From Caballeronia sp. LZ062 (lineage in GTDB: Bacteria; Pseudomonadota; Gammaproteobacteria; Burkholderiales; Burkholderiaceae), in NCBI RefSeq assembly GCF_031450785.1, contig NZ_JARTWB010000002.1, positions 2,790,001-2,854,000 on the forward strand: a stretch of DNA of 64,000 bases, given 5' to 3'. Both the position numbers and the translations under genes were made by a program. Positions 26,915 through 35,941 of this stretch are shown one piece after another (positions within the stretch are counted from its first letter, which is position 1; each line of letters begins with the position of its first letter). The notes under the pieces were generated by a model. That model saw only the letters and a program-made list of their open reading frames with translations, did no database searches and had not been told where the DNA came from.

Positions 26915-27430
26915 GTGACAGACCACCGGAAGTACAACGTCTTATTCCTCTGCACCCACAACTCGGCGCGCTCCATCCTTGCGGAGGCGGCGCTGAACCA
27001 ACTCGCCGGCGACCGTTTCACCGGCTACAGTGCAGGAAGCCACCCCGGAACGACGCCGCACCCTCACGCAATCGCTTTGCTTCGGTCGCAGGGTATCGAG
27101 ACGGAAGGTCTGCGAAGCAAAAGCTGGGACGAATTCGCGGTGGACGGAGCGCCCCAGATGGACTTCATCTTCACTGTCTGCGACGACGCTGCGGGCGAGG
27201 TTTGCCCAATTTGGCCGGGTCACCCAGCGAAAGCGCATTGGGGCGTTGCTGACCCATCGAAGGTTGAAGGTTCCGACGAAGAGAAGCGTCGCGCGTTTCT
27301 TCAAGCTTTTGTGCAAATGAAGAAGCGTATCGAACTGTTCACGAACCTTCCGTTGCGAAAGCTCGACCGCATGGCCGTCCAGCAAGAAATGCAAACTATC
27401 GGGACATCGCTGCGCGAGAAAGGAGAGTAA
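26915..27430 (+). CDS. arsC: Arsenate reductase, thioredoxin-coupled type
   Basis: ArsC reduces arsenate to arsenite for export. This is the low-molecular-weight phosphatase-like class: the P-loop CTHNSARS gives the first catalytic Cys and the Arg, and VCDDAAGEVCP gives the second and third Cys used with thioredoxin. I chose GTG at 26915 because AGGAG ends 6 nt before it; the ATG at 26909 directly abuts that Shine-Dalgarno. The product is 171 residues. Its TAA overlaps the acr3 ATG. Confidence 0.93.
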   Translation: MTDHRKYNVLFLCTHNSARSILAEAALNQLAGDRFTGYSAGSHPGTTPHPHAIALLRSQGIETEGLRSKSWDEFAVDGAPQMDFIFTVCDDAAGEVCPIWPGHPAKAHWGVADPSKVEGSDEEKRRAFLQAFVQMKKRIELFTNLPLRKLDRMAVQQEMQTIGTSLREKGE

Positions 27431-28506
27431 TGATGGCTGGCAGTCAGACGGTTGCCAAAGCTGCTCGGCGCGCGCCCATCGGTATCGGCTTCTTCGAGCG
27501 GTATCTTTCTGTATGGGTCGCGTTGTGCATCATGGTTGGGATTGTGCTGGGTAAGCTACTGCCCGGCGCGGTGCACACGGTGTCTACGCTGGAAGTGGCT
27601 CACGTCAACATCCCGGTCGGAGTTCTGATTTGGGTCATGATTATCCCGATGCTGTTGCGCATCGATTTCGCATCGCTTGGAAAGGTCCGCTCTCAGCTAA
27701 AAGGCATTGGGGTGACGCTGGTCATCAACTGGGCCGTGAAGCCGTTCACCATGGCCTTCCTAGCATGGGTGTTTGTGCGTCACGCGTTCGCTTCTTTTCT
27801 GCCGGCCGACCAACTAGACAGCTATGTTGCGGGGCTGATTCTCCTGGCGGCGGCGCCATGTACAGCGATGGTCTTTGTGTGGAGTCAGCTGACCAAAGGT
27901 GACCCGTATTTCACCCTTTCCCAGGTGGCCCTAAACGACTTGATTATGGTTTTCGCGTTTGCTCCAGTCGTGGGGCTGCTGCTTGGCATCTCGAACATCG
28001 CGGTACCGTGGGATACGCTGCTGACGTCGGTGGTGCTCTACATCCTCATCCCGGTTATCATTGCTCAAATCGTCCGCAAAGCGCTTCTGCGCCGCGGAGA
28101 ACAGGCGTTCCAGCGGGCACTGTCGACGATTGGCCCGTTTTCTATCGCGGCACTCTTGCTCACGCTTGTGCTGCTGTTCGCATTCCAGGGCGAGCAAATC
28201 ATCGCGCAGCCGGTCGTCATCGTGCTTCTCGCTGTGCCTATCCTGATTCAAGTGGTCGTCAACTCGACACTTGCTTATCTGGCGAATCGGAAGCTCGGCG
28301 TGTCCCATGATGTTGCTGCGCCATCATGTCTGATTGGCGCTTCAAATTTCTTCGAGCTGGCAGTCGCGACCGCAATAAGCCTGTTCGGCCTGAAATCAGG
28401 GGCGGCGCTGGCAACGGTGGTAGGCGTGCTCATCGAAGTGCCGGTAATGCTAGCCGTGGTGAAAGTCGTGAACTCATCTCGGCGCTGGTACCAAGGAGAT
28501 AACTGA
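27430..28506 (+). CDS. acr3: Acr3-type arsenite efflux permease
   Basis: Acr3 exports arsenite driven by proton-motive force. The 358-residue protein has ten hydrophobic segments and the conserved Cys in APCTAMVFVWSQL. Other family segments are PMLLRIDFASLG, LNDLIMVFAF and IGASNFFELAVATAI. It is coupled to arsC by a one-base overlap (TAATG), with GGAG upstream. Together the two genes form the inorganic-arsenic arm of the cluster. Confidence 0.94.
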   Translation: MMAGSQTVAKAARRAPIGIGFFERYLSVWVALCIMVGIVLGKLLPGAVHTVSTLEVAHVNIPVGVLIWVMIIPMLLRIDFASLGKVRSQLKGIGVTLVINWAVKPFTMAFLAWVFVRHAFASFLPADQLDSYVAGLILLAAAPCTAMVFVWSQLTKGDPYFTLSQVALNDLIMVFAFAPVVGLLLGISNIAVPWDTLLTSVVLYILIPVIIAQIVRKALLRRGEQAFQRALSTIGPFSIAALLLTLVLLFAFQGEQIIAQPVVIVLLAVPILIQVVVNSTLAYLANRKLGVSHDVAAPSCLIGASNFFELAVATAISLFGLKSGAALATVVGVLIEVPVMLAVVKVVNSSRRWYQGDN

Positions 28507-28772
28507 CCGTTCCTCAAATGGCCTACGCCGGGCAGCCATCGATTTGCCGATGTCTTGAGGCGCCTTCGGCATCAGTCAGCTGCGTTGCAATTTGTGTAGC
28601 AACCTGCGCGAATCTCCACCTGAGACCCGACGGCCGTCATTCGTTTGAAGGGCGCCGCGCGGGTTGCGTCACCATAACGACTGCGCGTTTCACCCTGTGA
28701 CCGACTGTGGTCGCGGTCGATACACATTCGCTCAAACCAGCTTATTCTTTTTTCTCCGGGAGCTTACTCAAT

Positions 28773-31178
28773 CTACTTTCGCAGCAGCCGCAAGCCGTTC
28801 GCAACGACGAGCAGGCTCGCTCCAACGTCAGCAAATACGGCCATCCACATCGTTCCGAGTCCGCCGATTGTCAGTGCGAGGAATATCGCTTTGATGCCAA
28901 GTGCTAACGTGATGTTCTGGACCAAAATCGTGTGGGTCGCCTTCGAAAGACGAATGAACACGGGAATCTTGCGCAAATCGTCATCCATCAGGGCGATATC
29001 GGCCGTTTCGATGGCGGTATCTGTGCCCATCGCACCCATGGCGAAACCGATGTCGGCACGCGCGAGTGCTGGCGCATCATTGATGCCGTCACCGACCATG
29101 CCGACCATCGCGCGGTCTCGAGACAGACTCTCGACGACGCGCAGTTTATCCTCGGGGAGTTGGTCACCCTCGGCGCGGTCAATGCCGACTTCCCTGGCAA
29201 TCGCGGCCGCAGTGTGCGCGTTGTCGCCCGTGAGCATCGCGGTTCGCACGCCGAGCGCGTGAAGCTCGGAGATTGCTTCGCGGCTCGACTCCTTCACCGT
29301 GTCCGCAACAACGAACAAACCAAGCACCCGTTTGTTATCAGCAAGCATGACCACAGTCTTACCGTCTCGCTCGTAACTTTCCAGTCGGGCCTCTAGTTCC
29401 GGCGAACCATGGCCGAGTTCTTCGACGAGCCTGTGGTTACCGAGGGAGTACTGGTGACTATTCACCCGTCCCGCGATACCTCGTCCTGGAATCGCCTCGA
29501 ACTCATCGACTGAAAGCCGCGCCACGCTATCGGCGTCTGCTGCTTGCGTAATGGCATTCGAGACTGGATGGTCCGAGCGACTCGACAAGCTGGCCGCGAC
29601 AGAGCGCACGAACATGCTTTCAAAGTCGGTCGCGTGGAGTTCGAACGCGACCTGGACCGGCTTACCGTGCGTAATCGTGCCCGTCTTGTCCAACGCAAGC
29701 CAACGAAGCTTCCGACCTTGCTCGAGGAACGTACCCCCTTTTACCAGAATGCCTTTGCGGGCAGCGGTGGCAAGACCGCTAACTATCGAAACCGGCGTAG
29801 AAATCACAAGTGCGCAAGGGCATGCAATGACGAGTAGCACAAGCGCCTTGTAGACCCAGCTAAACCACGCGCCGGCAAAAAGTAGCGGCGGGATGATGGC
29901 AACGACAAGCGCAATCAGGAAGACAATCGGGGTGTAGACCTTGGCGAACTGGTCGACAAACCGCTGCGTCGGCGCCTTGGCGCCTTGAGCTTCCTCGACA
30001 GCATGAATAATGCGCGCAAGCGTCGAATTGTTGGCTGCGACCGTGACTTGAAACTCGAACGAACCCGATTCGTTGATGGTGCCAGCGAAGACGTTGTCAC
30101 CGGGACCTTTGTCAACCGGCATGCTCTCCCCGGTAATCGGTGCCTGATTGACCGTGGAACGCCCCTCAATGACAGCCCCGTCAAGGGCGATGCGCTCTCC
30201 AGGACGTACCCGGACAATTGCGCCCAACCCGACGCGTGCCGCCTCAACGTCGAGCCAGGAACCATCGGCCTGCTTGACCGTCGCTGTTTCGGGTGCGAGC
30301 CTCATCAGGCCTTCGATTGCATTGCGAGCTCGGTCGAGCGATTTCGCCTCGATGAGCTCCGAAATCGTGAACAACACCATCACCATCGCAGCCTCGGGCC
30401 ATTGCCCTAAGGCCAACGCGCCTGTAACTGCGATGCTCATCAGCGCGTTGATGTTCAGATTGAGGTTCTTGATGGCGACCCAGCCCTTCTTGTAGGTCCC
30501 AGCTCCGGAACACGCAACGGCCACTAAGGCAAGCCCTGCGACGACCCAGACCGACGCGCCGAGCAAATCGGCGGCCTCGGCACCCAAGGCGGCGCAACCG
30601 GCAATGGCCAGCGGCCACCAGGAGTTCTTGACTTGCGCCGGAGCGCGGCTGATTGCGACCGCCTCTTCGTCGAGTTGGGGCGTGAATCCGATGGTCGCGA
30701 GCGCCTTGATTACAGCCTGAAGTCCGTCGGGACGATGAACTACCGTAAGAACTCGCTGCATGAGGTTGAACTGCATCTCGGAGACTTCCGTCATACCGCG
30801 GAGCTTCTTGCGAATGAGCGCTTCCTCCGTCGGGCAGTCCATCTCCAATATCCGCATTTGAGTGCGGACCAAGCCTCCGACCGCAACAGACCGGTTCAGC
30901 GGGGCAAGAGCGGGCTGCGCTTCGATAGTCCCACCCTGCAATGTACGGTCGCGCCCGTGGAAGTCGCAGCACGTCGCGTCCTGGCGATGGTCATGCTGCT
31001 GTTGATGGACCGGTCGACAGGTCGACTGCCCAGCGTCGTCGTGCAACCGTCCTGTCGCATCTGCACCGGGTATATCTGTGCACGCATTTCCACGGCAACA
31101 CCCGTCCTTCGTCTCGCGCTTTTCTTTTGCAAGTTTCGACGCGACATCCGACCTTTTCTTACCGCAACAATCTTCCAT
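28773..31178 (-). CDS. cadA: CadA-type P1B ATPase (Cd/Zn/Pb exporter)
   Basis: This ATP-driven exporter of soft divalent metals has 801 residues. The N-terminal ~100 residues are rich in Cys and His (EDCCGKK, DGCCRGNAC, QQQHDHRQDATCC). An HMA-like domain follows with MDCPTEE in place of the usual GMxCxxC. Later come the membrane motif IACPCALVIS (CPC near 452), DKTGTITHGKP (phosphorylated Asp near 496) and GDGINDAPAL. The CPC and MDCPTEE motifs fit the Zn/Cd/Pb class. The gene is divergent from cadR across a MerR-type promoter. Confidence 0.94.
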   Translation of the reverse strand: MEDCCGKKRSDVASKLAKEKRETKDGCCRGNACTDIPGADATGRLHDDAGQSTCRPVHQQQHDHRQDATCCDFHGRDRTLQGGTIEAQPALAPLNRSVAVGGLVRTQMRILEMDCPTEEALIRKKLRGMTEVSEMQFNLMQRVLTVVHRPDGLQAVIKALATIGFTPQLDEEAVAISRAPAQVKNSWWPLAIAGCAALGAEAADLLGASVWVVAGLALVAVACSGAGTYKKGWVAIKNLNLNINALMSIAVTGALALGQWPEAAMVMVLFTISELIEAKSLDRARNAIEGLMRLAPETATVKQADGSWLDVEAARVGLGAIVRVRPGERIALDGAVIEGRSTVNQAPITGESMPVDKGPGDNVFAGTINESGSFEFQVTVAANNSTLARIIHAVEEAQGAKAPTQRFVDQFAKVYTPIVFLIALVVAIIPPLLFAGAWFSWVYKALVLLVIACPCALVISTPVSIVSGLATAARKGILVKGGTFLEQGRKLRWLALDKTGTITHGKPVQVAFELHATDFESMFVRSVAASLSSRSDHPVSNAITQAADADSVARLSVDEFEAIPGRGIAGRVNSHQYSLGNHRLVEELGHGSPELEARLESYERDGKTVVMLADNKRVLGLFVVADTVKESSREAISELHALGVRTAMLTGDNAHTAAAIAREVGIDRAEGDQLPEDKLRVVESLSRDRAMVGMVGDGINDAPALARADIGFAMGAMGTDTAIETADIALMDDDLRKIPVFIRLSKATHTILVQNITLALGIKAIFLALTIGGLGTMWMAVFADVGASLLVVANGLRLLRK

Positions 31179-31205
31179 GTCTGCTGTCCGCTTGGTATAT
31201 GCTTA

Positions 31206-31237
31206 CAGTAAACACCTTGGAGGAACTCCAAGGTCAA
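31206..31237 (-). promoter_or_regulatory. MerR-type promoter/operator of cadA
   Basis: Reading on the minus strand: -35 TTGACC, a 20-bp spacer, -10 TTACTG. The long spacer is centred on the perfect dyad CCTTGGAG-N3-CTCCAAGG (31215-31233). Over-long spacers with such a dyad are the mark of MerR-family activation (zntA, cadA and pbrA promoters). CadR encoded next door is the evident regulator. Confidence 0.85.
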
Positions 31238-31258
31238 GCGTATTTTGAGGGGCAGACT

Positions 31259-31690
31259 ATGAGAATTGGCGAACTGGCAAAGGCTGCCAACTGCACAACA
31301 GACACGGTTCGGTTTTATGAAAAGGAAGGCCTACTCCCACCGGCCGAGCGGACAGCCGCAAACTATCGTAGTTACACCCACGCCCATGTCGAACGTCTAC
31401 GCTTTGTACGGAACTGCCGCGCGCTCGACATGACGCATGATGAAGTTCGAGCCCTGCTGTCCGCGTCGGACAAGCCGGGCGTCGGGTGCGGCGCCATTAA
31501 CTCGTTGTTGGATGAGCACATAGCGGATGTCGACGAACGCATCGCGGAACTTGTGCACTTGCGGGAACAACTGGGTCACCTGCGAGCCAGCTGCTCGGGC
31601 GGAGCAGCAGTCAACGAATGCCGAATTATGCAAGGTCTGACGACGATGGAAACCGCGCTTGAGAATCATCGAGGAACCCATCTGGGCTAG
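31259..31690 (+). CDS. cadR: CadR/PbrR-type MerR-family regulator
   Basis: This metal-responsive activator has 143 residues. The winged-helix N-terminus (MRIGELAKAANCTTDTVRFY) is followed by a dimer helix and the metal-binding region GVGCGAIN and SCSGGAAVNEC, giving the three conserved Cys of CadR/PbrR proteins. Another Cys at position 12 matches the extra N-terminal Cys of PbrR. It lacks the His-rich tail of Pseudomonas CadR. GAGGGG precedes the ATG at 31259. Lead or cadmium is equally possible as inducer. Confidence 0.9.
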   Translation: MRIGELAKAANCTTDTVRFYEKEGLLPPAERTAANYRSYTHAHVERLRFVRNCRALDMTHDEVRALLSASDKPGVGCGAINSLLDEHIADVDERIAELVHLREQLGHLRASCSGGAAVNECRIMQGLTTMETALENHRGTHLG

Positions 31691-32308
31691 GCGCAGCGTT
31701 TCATCGCGGGCAGAGTGATGAAGATGTTGGATTCTCGTAGCGAATCTGGACGCTTTTCAAATGTCCGCCGACGTCGGAACGCGCATGAGCACGCGCGCAA
31801 ACTGGCGCTCCGGGAGGAAGCGCCAGACTAACAGTAGTAATGCTAGCGCCGCCGAAATTTCATTCAGATTGGAGAGCATCCGTTCTTGGTGTGCGAAGCG
31901 GGTATCTCCGGCCAATAACTGCGTTGTCGACCGCGTCCTCTGTCTTCGAGGCGTCGCGTCGCCAGTCTTCCGAATTTGTTTCCGATGCCATAGTCGTCGT
32001 TCAGCCGCGCGCGGTAAGTCCGCAGTGCACTGTGCTCCGTCTGTACGGCCGCTCGGCGACTCGTTCAGTTAAAACACTATGGCCCTGGTGGTCGAGTGTC
32101 GGCGTATCCTGTGCATCTTGAGCACAAGGGTCGTGCCAGATTGGCAGACCTTACGCCTGCACCTTCCGACTGTGAGAAGCTATCGAAATCTCGAGAGAAG
32201 CCAGCCAGTCGTTCGAACGCAGCTTTTAAGTGTCGAAGCCTGACAGCCAGAAGCGACGAGTCACGCCGGTCCTCTCCGGACGTAAGAGGGCACGACACAA
32301 GAACACGC
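31691..32308. other. Gene-poor stretch between cadR and the PII-like gene
   Basis: Several short frames exist on both strands, but none has a ribosome-binding site with family resemblance or an export signal. I see no RNA gene or long repeat. It may be decayed DNA between two metal modules. Confidence 0.4.
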
Positions 32309-32614
32309 TCAAGGTGCGTCGGCGACGCGAAGCAGTTTATCCACGGGAATGACGGCGACCACGCCATCGGAGCCCGCTTCATTGCGCGCCACATCAGTAA
32401 TCGTGTTGACCAGCGCATCGACGGTTTCCGTCCCGGCGAAACCTTCGATTTTGATGTGTTCGGTCGTCCAGTCGTCAGCGAAAAGATTGGGATGCGCGCC
32501 GAATCCTCGCACGCGCGTTACGGTCATACCGTGCACATGAACTGCACTGAGCCTCCGCTCAAGTACGGGCAGGACGTCCTGTCGCACGATGGCGACAACA
32601 CATTTCAGCTCCAT
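32309..32614 (-). CDS. PII-like protein of a metal cluster
   Basis: This 101-residue protein has the PII fold pattern: MELKCVVAIVRQDVLPVLERRL at the start and a short T-loop region (VTRVRGFGAHPNLF). The end reads GSDGVVAVIPVDKLLRVAD, where PII proteins have their GDGKIFV...V..I strand. PII-like proteins next to heavy-metal RND systems are common, with unknown signal. The typical nitrogen-PII uridylylation Tyr is absent. A strong GGGAGG precedes the ATG. Confidence 0.82.
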   Translation of the reverse strand: MELKCVVAIVRQDVLPVLERRLSAVHVHGMTVTRVRGFGAHPNLFADDWTTEHIKIEGFAGTETVDALVNTITDVARNEAGSDGVVAVIPVDKLLRVADAP

Positions 32615-32837
32615 AGTGGCCTCCCATTAACTCACTGACCGGGCGCGAGGCGCGACCGCATCCACCCTTCTTGTCGACATGACTCGCTCTCTCGCATCTA
32701 CGTCGAAGCAACCCGCCCACCGAATTGACGAGCTGCTTCTTCGGGCGCCTGCTTGCGGGAGTGCAGCAGCTGACCTCCTTTCAAGGTCGTGTCTCACTTC
32801 ATCATGAGTCTCAGATGAACAGAATGTTCGACCTGAG

Positions 32838-33143
32838 TCATTGCTTCGATGAGGGCGTCCCAGCCTGGTCTGCGTACTTGGTCATGATGTCGCTCATTGC
32901 ACGCATCATCTCTGCGTGCATCCGCATCGCGGTCTTCGGGTCGAGACCCATGTTTCCTCCCATCATCGGGCAGCTTCCCATCATCCCTTGCATGCCCATC
33001 ATTGAGCCGTGTTCATGCTCGTGAGCCTGCCGCGCTGATGGCTTTGAGGAGCTGCTGTCGGTACCTGCAGCGGCGAGCGTGACGGCGGTCGTTGTCAACA
33101 GCAACGTCGATACGACGGTTGCTCTAACCAGTTTCGCGTTCAT
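32838..33143 (-). CDS. Met/His-rich small periplasmic protein
   Basis: This 101-residue protein has a signal peptide (ending TLAAAG), then EHEHGSMMGMQGMMGSCPMMGG and a Met-rich helix (AMRMHAEMMRAMSDIM). The composition suggests Cu(I) or Ag(I) binding in the periplasm, by analogy to SilE, CopK and similar Met-rich proteins, though it is not a clear member of those families. The ATG at 33143 follows CGGAG. It lies at the end of the minus-strand silver/copper block. Confidence 0.75.
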   Translation of the reverse strand: MNAKLVRATVVSTLLLTTTAVTLAAAGTDSSSSKPSARQAHEHEHGSMMGMQGMMGSCPMMGGNMGLDPKTAMRMHAEMMRAMSDIMTKYADQAGTPSSKQ

Positions 33144-33270
33144 GTATATCTCCGGAATCAATAAGTCGCGTGAGCCGAGGCATGTTACTGACACTCAGTC
33201 CGCTCGTTTCACAATCGCCGCGCACGCGCGCGCTACGGTGTGAAAACATTCGAACCGGTCAACTGGACAA

Positions 33271-33630
33271 CTACACGAAGCGCGGAGGAGGCGCGGGCAG
33301 CTCAGGAATAAACTGCTTCCAAGGGATTTCGGCGATAACGCTATAAACTCGCGAAGAAGAGACGGCAATGACGGTGTGCGTCACAGGTATCGCAGCCATT
33401 CCACAGATGGTGCCGCTCGTGTTGCCGTGGCAGGGTGGCTGCACGTCGGTCCGGCGGTGGTCGCTGTCTTGCGTGCACCCTGCCTTGCCAGTGGGATGCA
33501 CTGTATCGGTCTGTTGATGGCCGTTCGCCATCGACGACATCTCGGGACAAAGCGTCACCTGCGCCGCGTAGCCAAGTAACGGCAACCACGCAATCAGAAA
33601 CCACGCGATGACTTTGACCCAGACTTTCAT
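33271..33630 (-). CDS. Cys-containing small secreted protein (CopL/DUF2946-like, copy 3)
   Basis: The 119-residue protein has a signal peptide (LIAWLPLLGYAAQ) and several Cys in the mature part (TLCPEMSSM, KAGCTQ, PPCHGN, TICGM). It ends ELPAPPPRFV. Signal peptide, spaced Cys/His and a terminal PPR motif match the layout of the proteins at 15412, 21193 and 42076, though overall similarity is low. It lies downstream of dsbD in the cus block. Confidence 0.6.
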   Translation of the reverse strand: MKVWVKVIAWFLIAWLPLLGYAAQVTLCPEMSSMANGHQQTDTVHPTGKAGCTQDSDHRRTDVQPPCHGNTSGTICGMAAIPVTHTVIAVSSSRVYSVIAEIPWKQFIPELPAPPPRFV

Positions 33631-33698
33631 GGATTCAAGTATATGCGTCTATCCCTGCGGTTGCCACGGCGCGCTCGGGACTGCGGTGATGTGCCACG

Positions 33699-35513
33699 CT
33701 ACTTCCCCCATTGCTTCAGATGCGCCAAGAAAGCATTTGCGCCGACAAACCCGCTTAACTCCGCGTCAGGTTGCTGCTGGCCAGCTCGGTCATAGAAAAT
33801 CAGAGCTGGCGGTCCGAAGAGGCCAAAGCGTCGCAGCATTGCCGTGTCCTCTGCCGTACTCTTCGTCACGTCGATGCGCAGCAACTTCCAGCTAGAGAAC
33901 TCCCTGAGCACGCGCGGGTCGGTGAACGTGAAGCGCTCAAGTTCCTTGCAACTGATGCACCAGTCCGCATAGAAGTCGACCATGACCGGCTGTCCTCCGG
34001 CCCGAGCGAGGGCCGCGTCCAGTTCGGCGTTCGACCGTATCGCTTCAAACCGAGCGTCGTTCAATTCGTTCGCCGGAGACGAGGTACGCATGACACCGGC
34101 CAATGGTTGCAGGATGTCGAAATGTCTTGACGCGGCGCCAACGAACTCAGCTACCCCCGCGACGAGCAGCAATATGCCGAGCGCCTTCGCGACGCGCGTG
34201 CCGCCGGGCGCGTTTCGTGGCAGCCGGTCCACGGCGTGAAGCATCACGCCGGCAGTCGTAAGCAGGAACGCGACCAGCATCATCAACAACCAGTCCGGCA
34301 GCAGCGAGTAGGTGAACCACAGCGCGGCGGCGAGCAACATGAACCCAAGCAGGTTCTGAACGCCCACCATCCACGGACCGGCCCTTGGCAGCACTTGGGC
34401 GCCGAACGTGCCGACAGCCAGCAACGGGAGTCCGAGTCCCATCGCCATCACATAGAGCGCGAGAGCGCCGCCCAGCAAGTCCCGACTGTTCGCGATATAG
34501 AGCAGCGCGCCTGCCAGCACCGGAGTGGAGCACGGCCCGACAATTAGCGCGGACAGCATGCCCATCAGGAACGCGGGTCCGGCCCGACCACCAGGCAACC
34601 GGTTGCTCCAGGCGACGAACCGGGACTGCCAGCCGACCGGCAACTGAAACCGGAACACGCCAAACATGGCCAGTGCAAACAACACCATCAGCGCCCCGAA
34701 AACGGCAAGCACCCAAGGGCGTTGCGTCATGGCGACGAGCGGAATGCCGAGCAGCGCCGCGATGGTTCCGGCAACGGCATATGTGAGCGCGAGACCCTGG
34801 ACGTAGGCCAACGACACACCAAAGCTTCGATAGACGGTCCGGCTCTCCTTGCCGCCGGCAATGACTGTCGCCACGATGGGCACGAGCGGATACATGCAGA
34901 CCGTGCCTGCCATCAGCAGACCGGCCAACAAAAACCCAAACGACTCCGGTAATGAGACGCCATTCGCCGGATGCAGCCTGATTCCGGAGACCGAGAGCGA
35001 GCGGCTGGCCTCTGTGTTTCGAAAATCGACAGCAGCCGCCGTGTCGCTATTCGCAGCCACAATGGGCGTGACACCGCCGTTCGCCGCTATGTGGACGCTA
35101 CGCGTCTGCGGCGGATAGCAGACGCCGACGTCAGCGCAGCCCTGCGATGTGACGGACACGACGACACTGGTGGAGACAGCATGCGGCAATGGCAGCTGGA
35201 TTTTCACCGGCCGGTGATAGACCGTGACCATGCCGAAGGTCGCGTCGCTCTTCAGTTCTCCAGGGGGCATGCTGTCGGGCTTAACGGCCGCCCCGTCAAC
35301 AGTAAAACTGAAGCGGTCCCGATAAAGGTAATAGCGAGGGTGAGTTTGGAAGTCTAGGACGACCCGCTGCGCGTTTCCGAGCGTTACCTTCAATGGGAAA
35401 GCTAACTCGGGAGGCAGCAGGTCGGTGTCGCTGACCGCGCGGGCTGGGTGGAATGCAAACACGAACAGCAGGCATAGCGCGACACGCAGGAACGGGACTG
35501 AATTTCTCCGCAT
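33699..35513 (-). CDS. dsbD: DsbD-type thiol:disulfide interchange protein
   Basis: DsbD carries electrons from cytoplasmic thioredoxin to periplasmic proteins. All three parts are visible: an N-terminal domain with its Cys pair in CADVGVC, a multi-pass middle domain with Cys in GTVCMYPLVP and GPCSTPVL, and a C-terminal thioredoxin-like domain with DFYADWCISCKELE. The start at 35513 (604 residues) has a perfect AAGGAGGT 5 nt upstream; an earlier TTG would place that Shine-Dalgarno inside the gene. In a copper operon it probably keeps Cys of secreted metal proteins reduced. Confidence 0.92.
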   Translation of the reverse strand: MRRNSVPFLRVALCLLFVFAFHPARAVSDTDLLPPELAFPLKVTLGNAQRVVLDFQTHPRYYLYRDRFSFTVDGAAVKPDSMPPGELKSDATFGMVTVYHRPVKIQLPLPHAVSTSVVVSVTSQGCADVGVCYPPQTRSVHIAANGGVTPIVAANSDTAAAVDFRNTEASRSLSVSGIRLHPANGVSLPESFGFLLAGLLMAGTVCMYPLVPIVATVIAGGKESRTVYRSFGVSLAYVQGLALTYAVAGTIAALLGIPLVAMTQRPWVLAVFGALMVLFALAMFGVFRFQLPVGWQSRFVAWSNRLPGGRAGPAFLMGMLSALIVGPCSTPVLAGALLYIANSRDLLGGALALYVMAMGLGLPLLAVGTFGAQVLPRAGPWMVGVQNLLGFMLLAAALWFTYSLLPDWLLMMLVAFLLTTAGVMLHAVDRLPRNAPGGTRVAKALGILLLVAGVAEFVGAASRHFDILQPLAGVMRTSSPANELNDARFEAIRSNAELDAALARAGGQPVMVDFYADWCISCKELERFTFTDPRVLREFSSWKLLRIDVTKSTAEDTAMLRRFGLFGPPALIFYDRAGQQQPDAELSGFVGANAFLAHLKQWGK

Positions 35514-35537
35514 TGCTGACCTCCTTCGGAGCAATCA

Positions 35538-35573
35538 AGGCGCAGCTTGACCGTGCGCGGTCAGGCTGCGCCT
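35538..35573 (-). terminator. Large hairpin between cusF and dsbD
   Basis: A 36-nt inverted repeat has 9-bp outer arms (AGGCGCAGC/GCTGCGCCT) and 6-bp inner arms (TGACCG/CGGTCA). It lies between the cusF stop and the dsbD Shine-Dalgarno. No T run follows, so it may be a partial terminator, an RNase barrier that protects the cusCBAF mRNA, or a protein site. Confidence 0.55.
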
Positions 35574-35590
35574 GACGAGTCGACAACTCA

Positions 35591-35941
35591 TCAAGACTGC
35601 TTTTCCATTTTCACGATGGTCATCGCGCCGTTGACGTTCTCGACACGCACCTTGACCTTGTCGCCCTCGTGAACTCGTTTGAGCATGTCAGCATCCTTCG
35701 CCTTGAACGCCATGGTCATGGGCGGCATGCCGACGTTCTCCAGCGCACCGTGCTTCAAAGTGACCATGCCGGTCGCCGAGTCAACCTTTTTAACCTCCGC
35801 GTCCGTCAGAGCGTTGTTCGACGTCCCCTTCGTGGCCGACGGCTTTGCGGACATGTTCATGCCCGCCATTTCGTTGCCAGCAAACGCCGGGACGGCGATA
35901 AGACCCGCAAGGGCGGTGACAGCAACAAGCAAATTCTTCAT
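35591..35941 (-). CDS. cusF: CusF-like periplasmic Cu/Ag chaperone (second copy)
   Basis: This 116-residue protein has a signal peptide (ending PAFAG), a MAGMNMS segment and a CusF domain with [18 protein letters not shown]. His and the Met pair of the CusF site are present; the Trp is replaced by Met, as in the copy at 11843. The start overlaps the cusA stop by 4 nt, so it is translated with the pump it should feed. The ATG at 35941 begins the signal peptide; an upstream in-frame extension was rejected. Confidence 0.9.
   Translation of the reverse strand: MKNLLVAVTALAGLIAVPAFAGNEMAGMNMSAKPSATKGTSNNALTDAEVKKVDSATGMVTLKHGALENVGMPPMTMAFKAKDADMLKRVHEGDKVKVRVENVNGAMTIVKMEKQS

Noticed and set aside
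32077..32418. 113-residue minus-strand frame overlapping the PII-like gene
   Set aside because: Overlaps the well-supported PII-like gene on the same strand in another frame.
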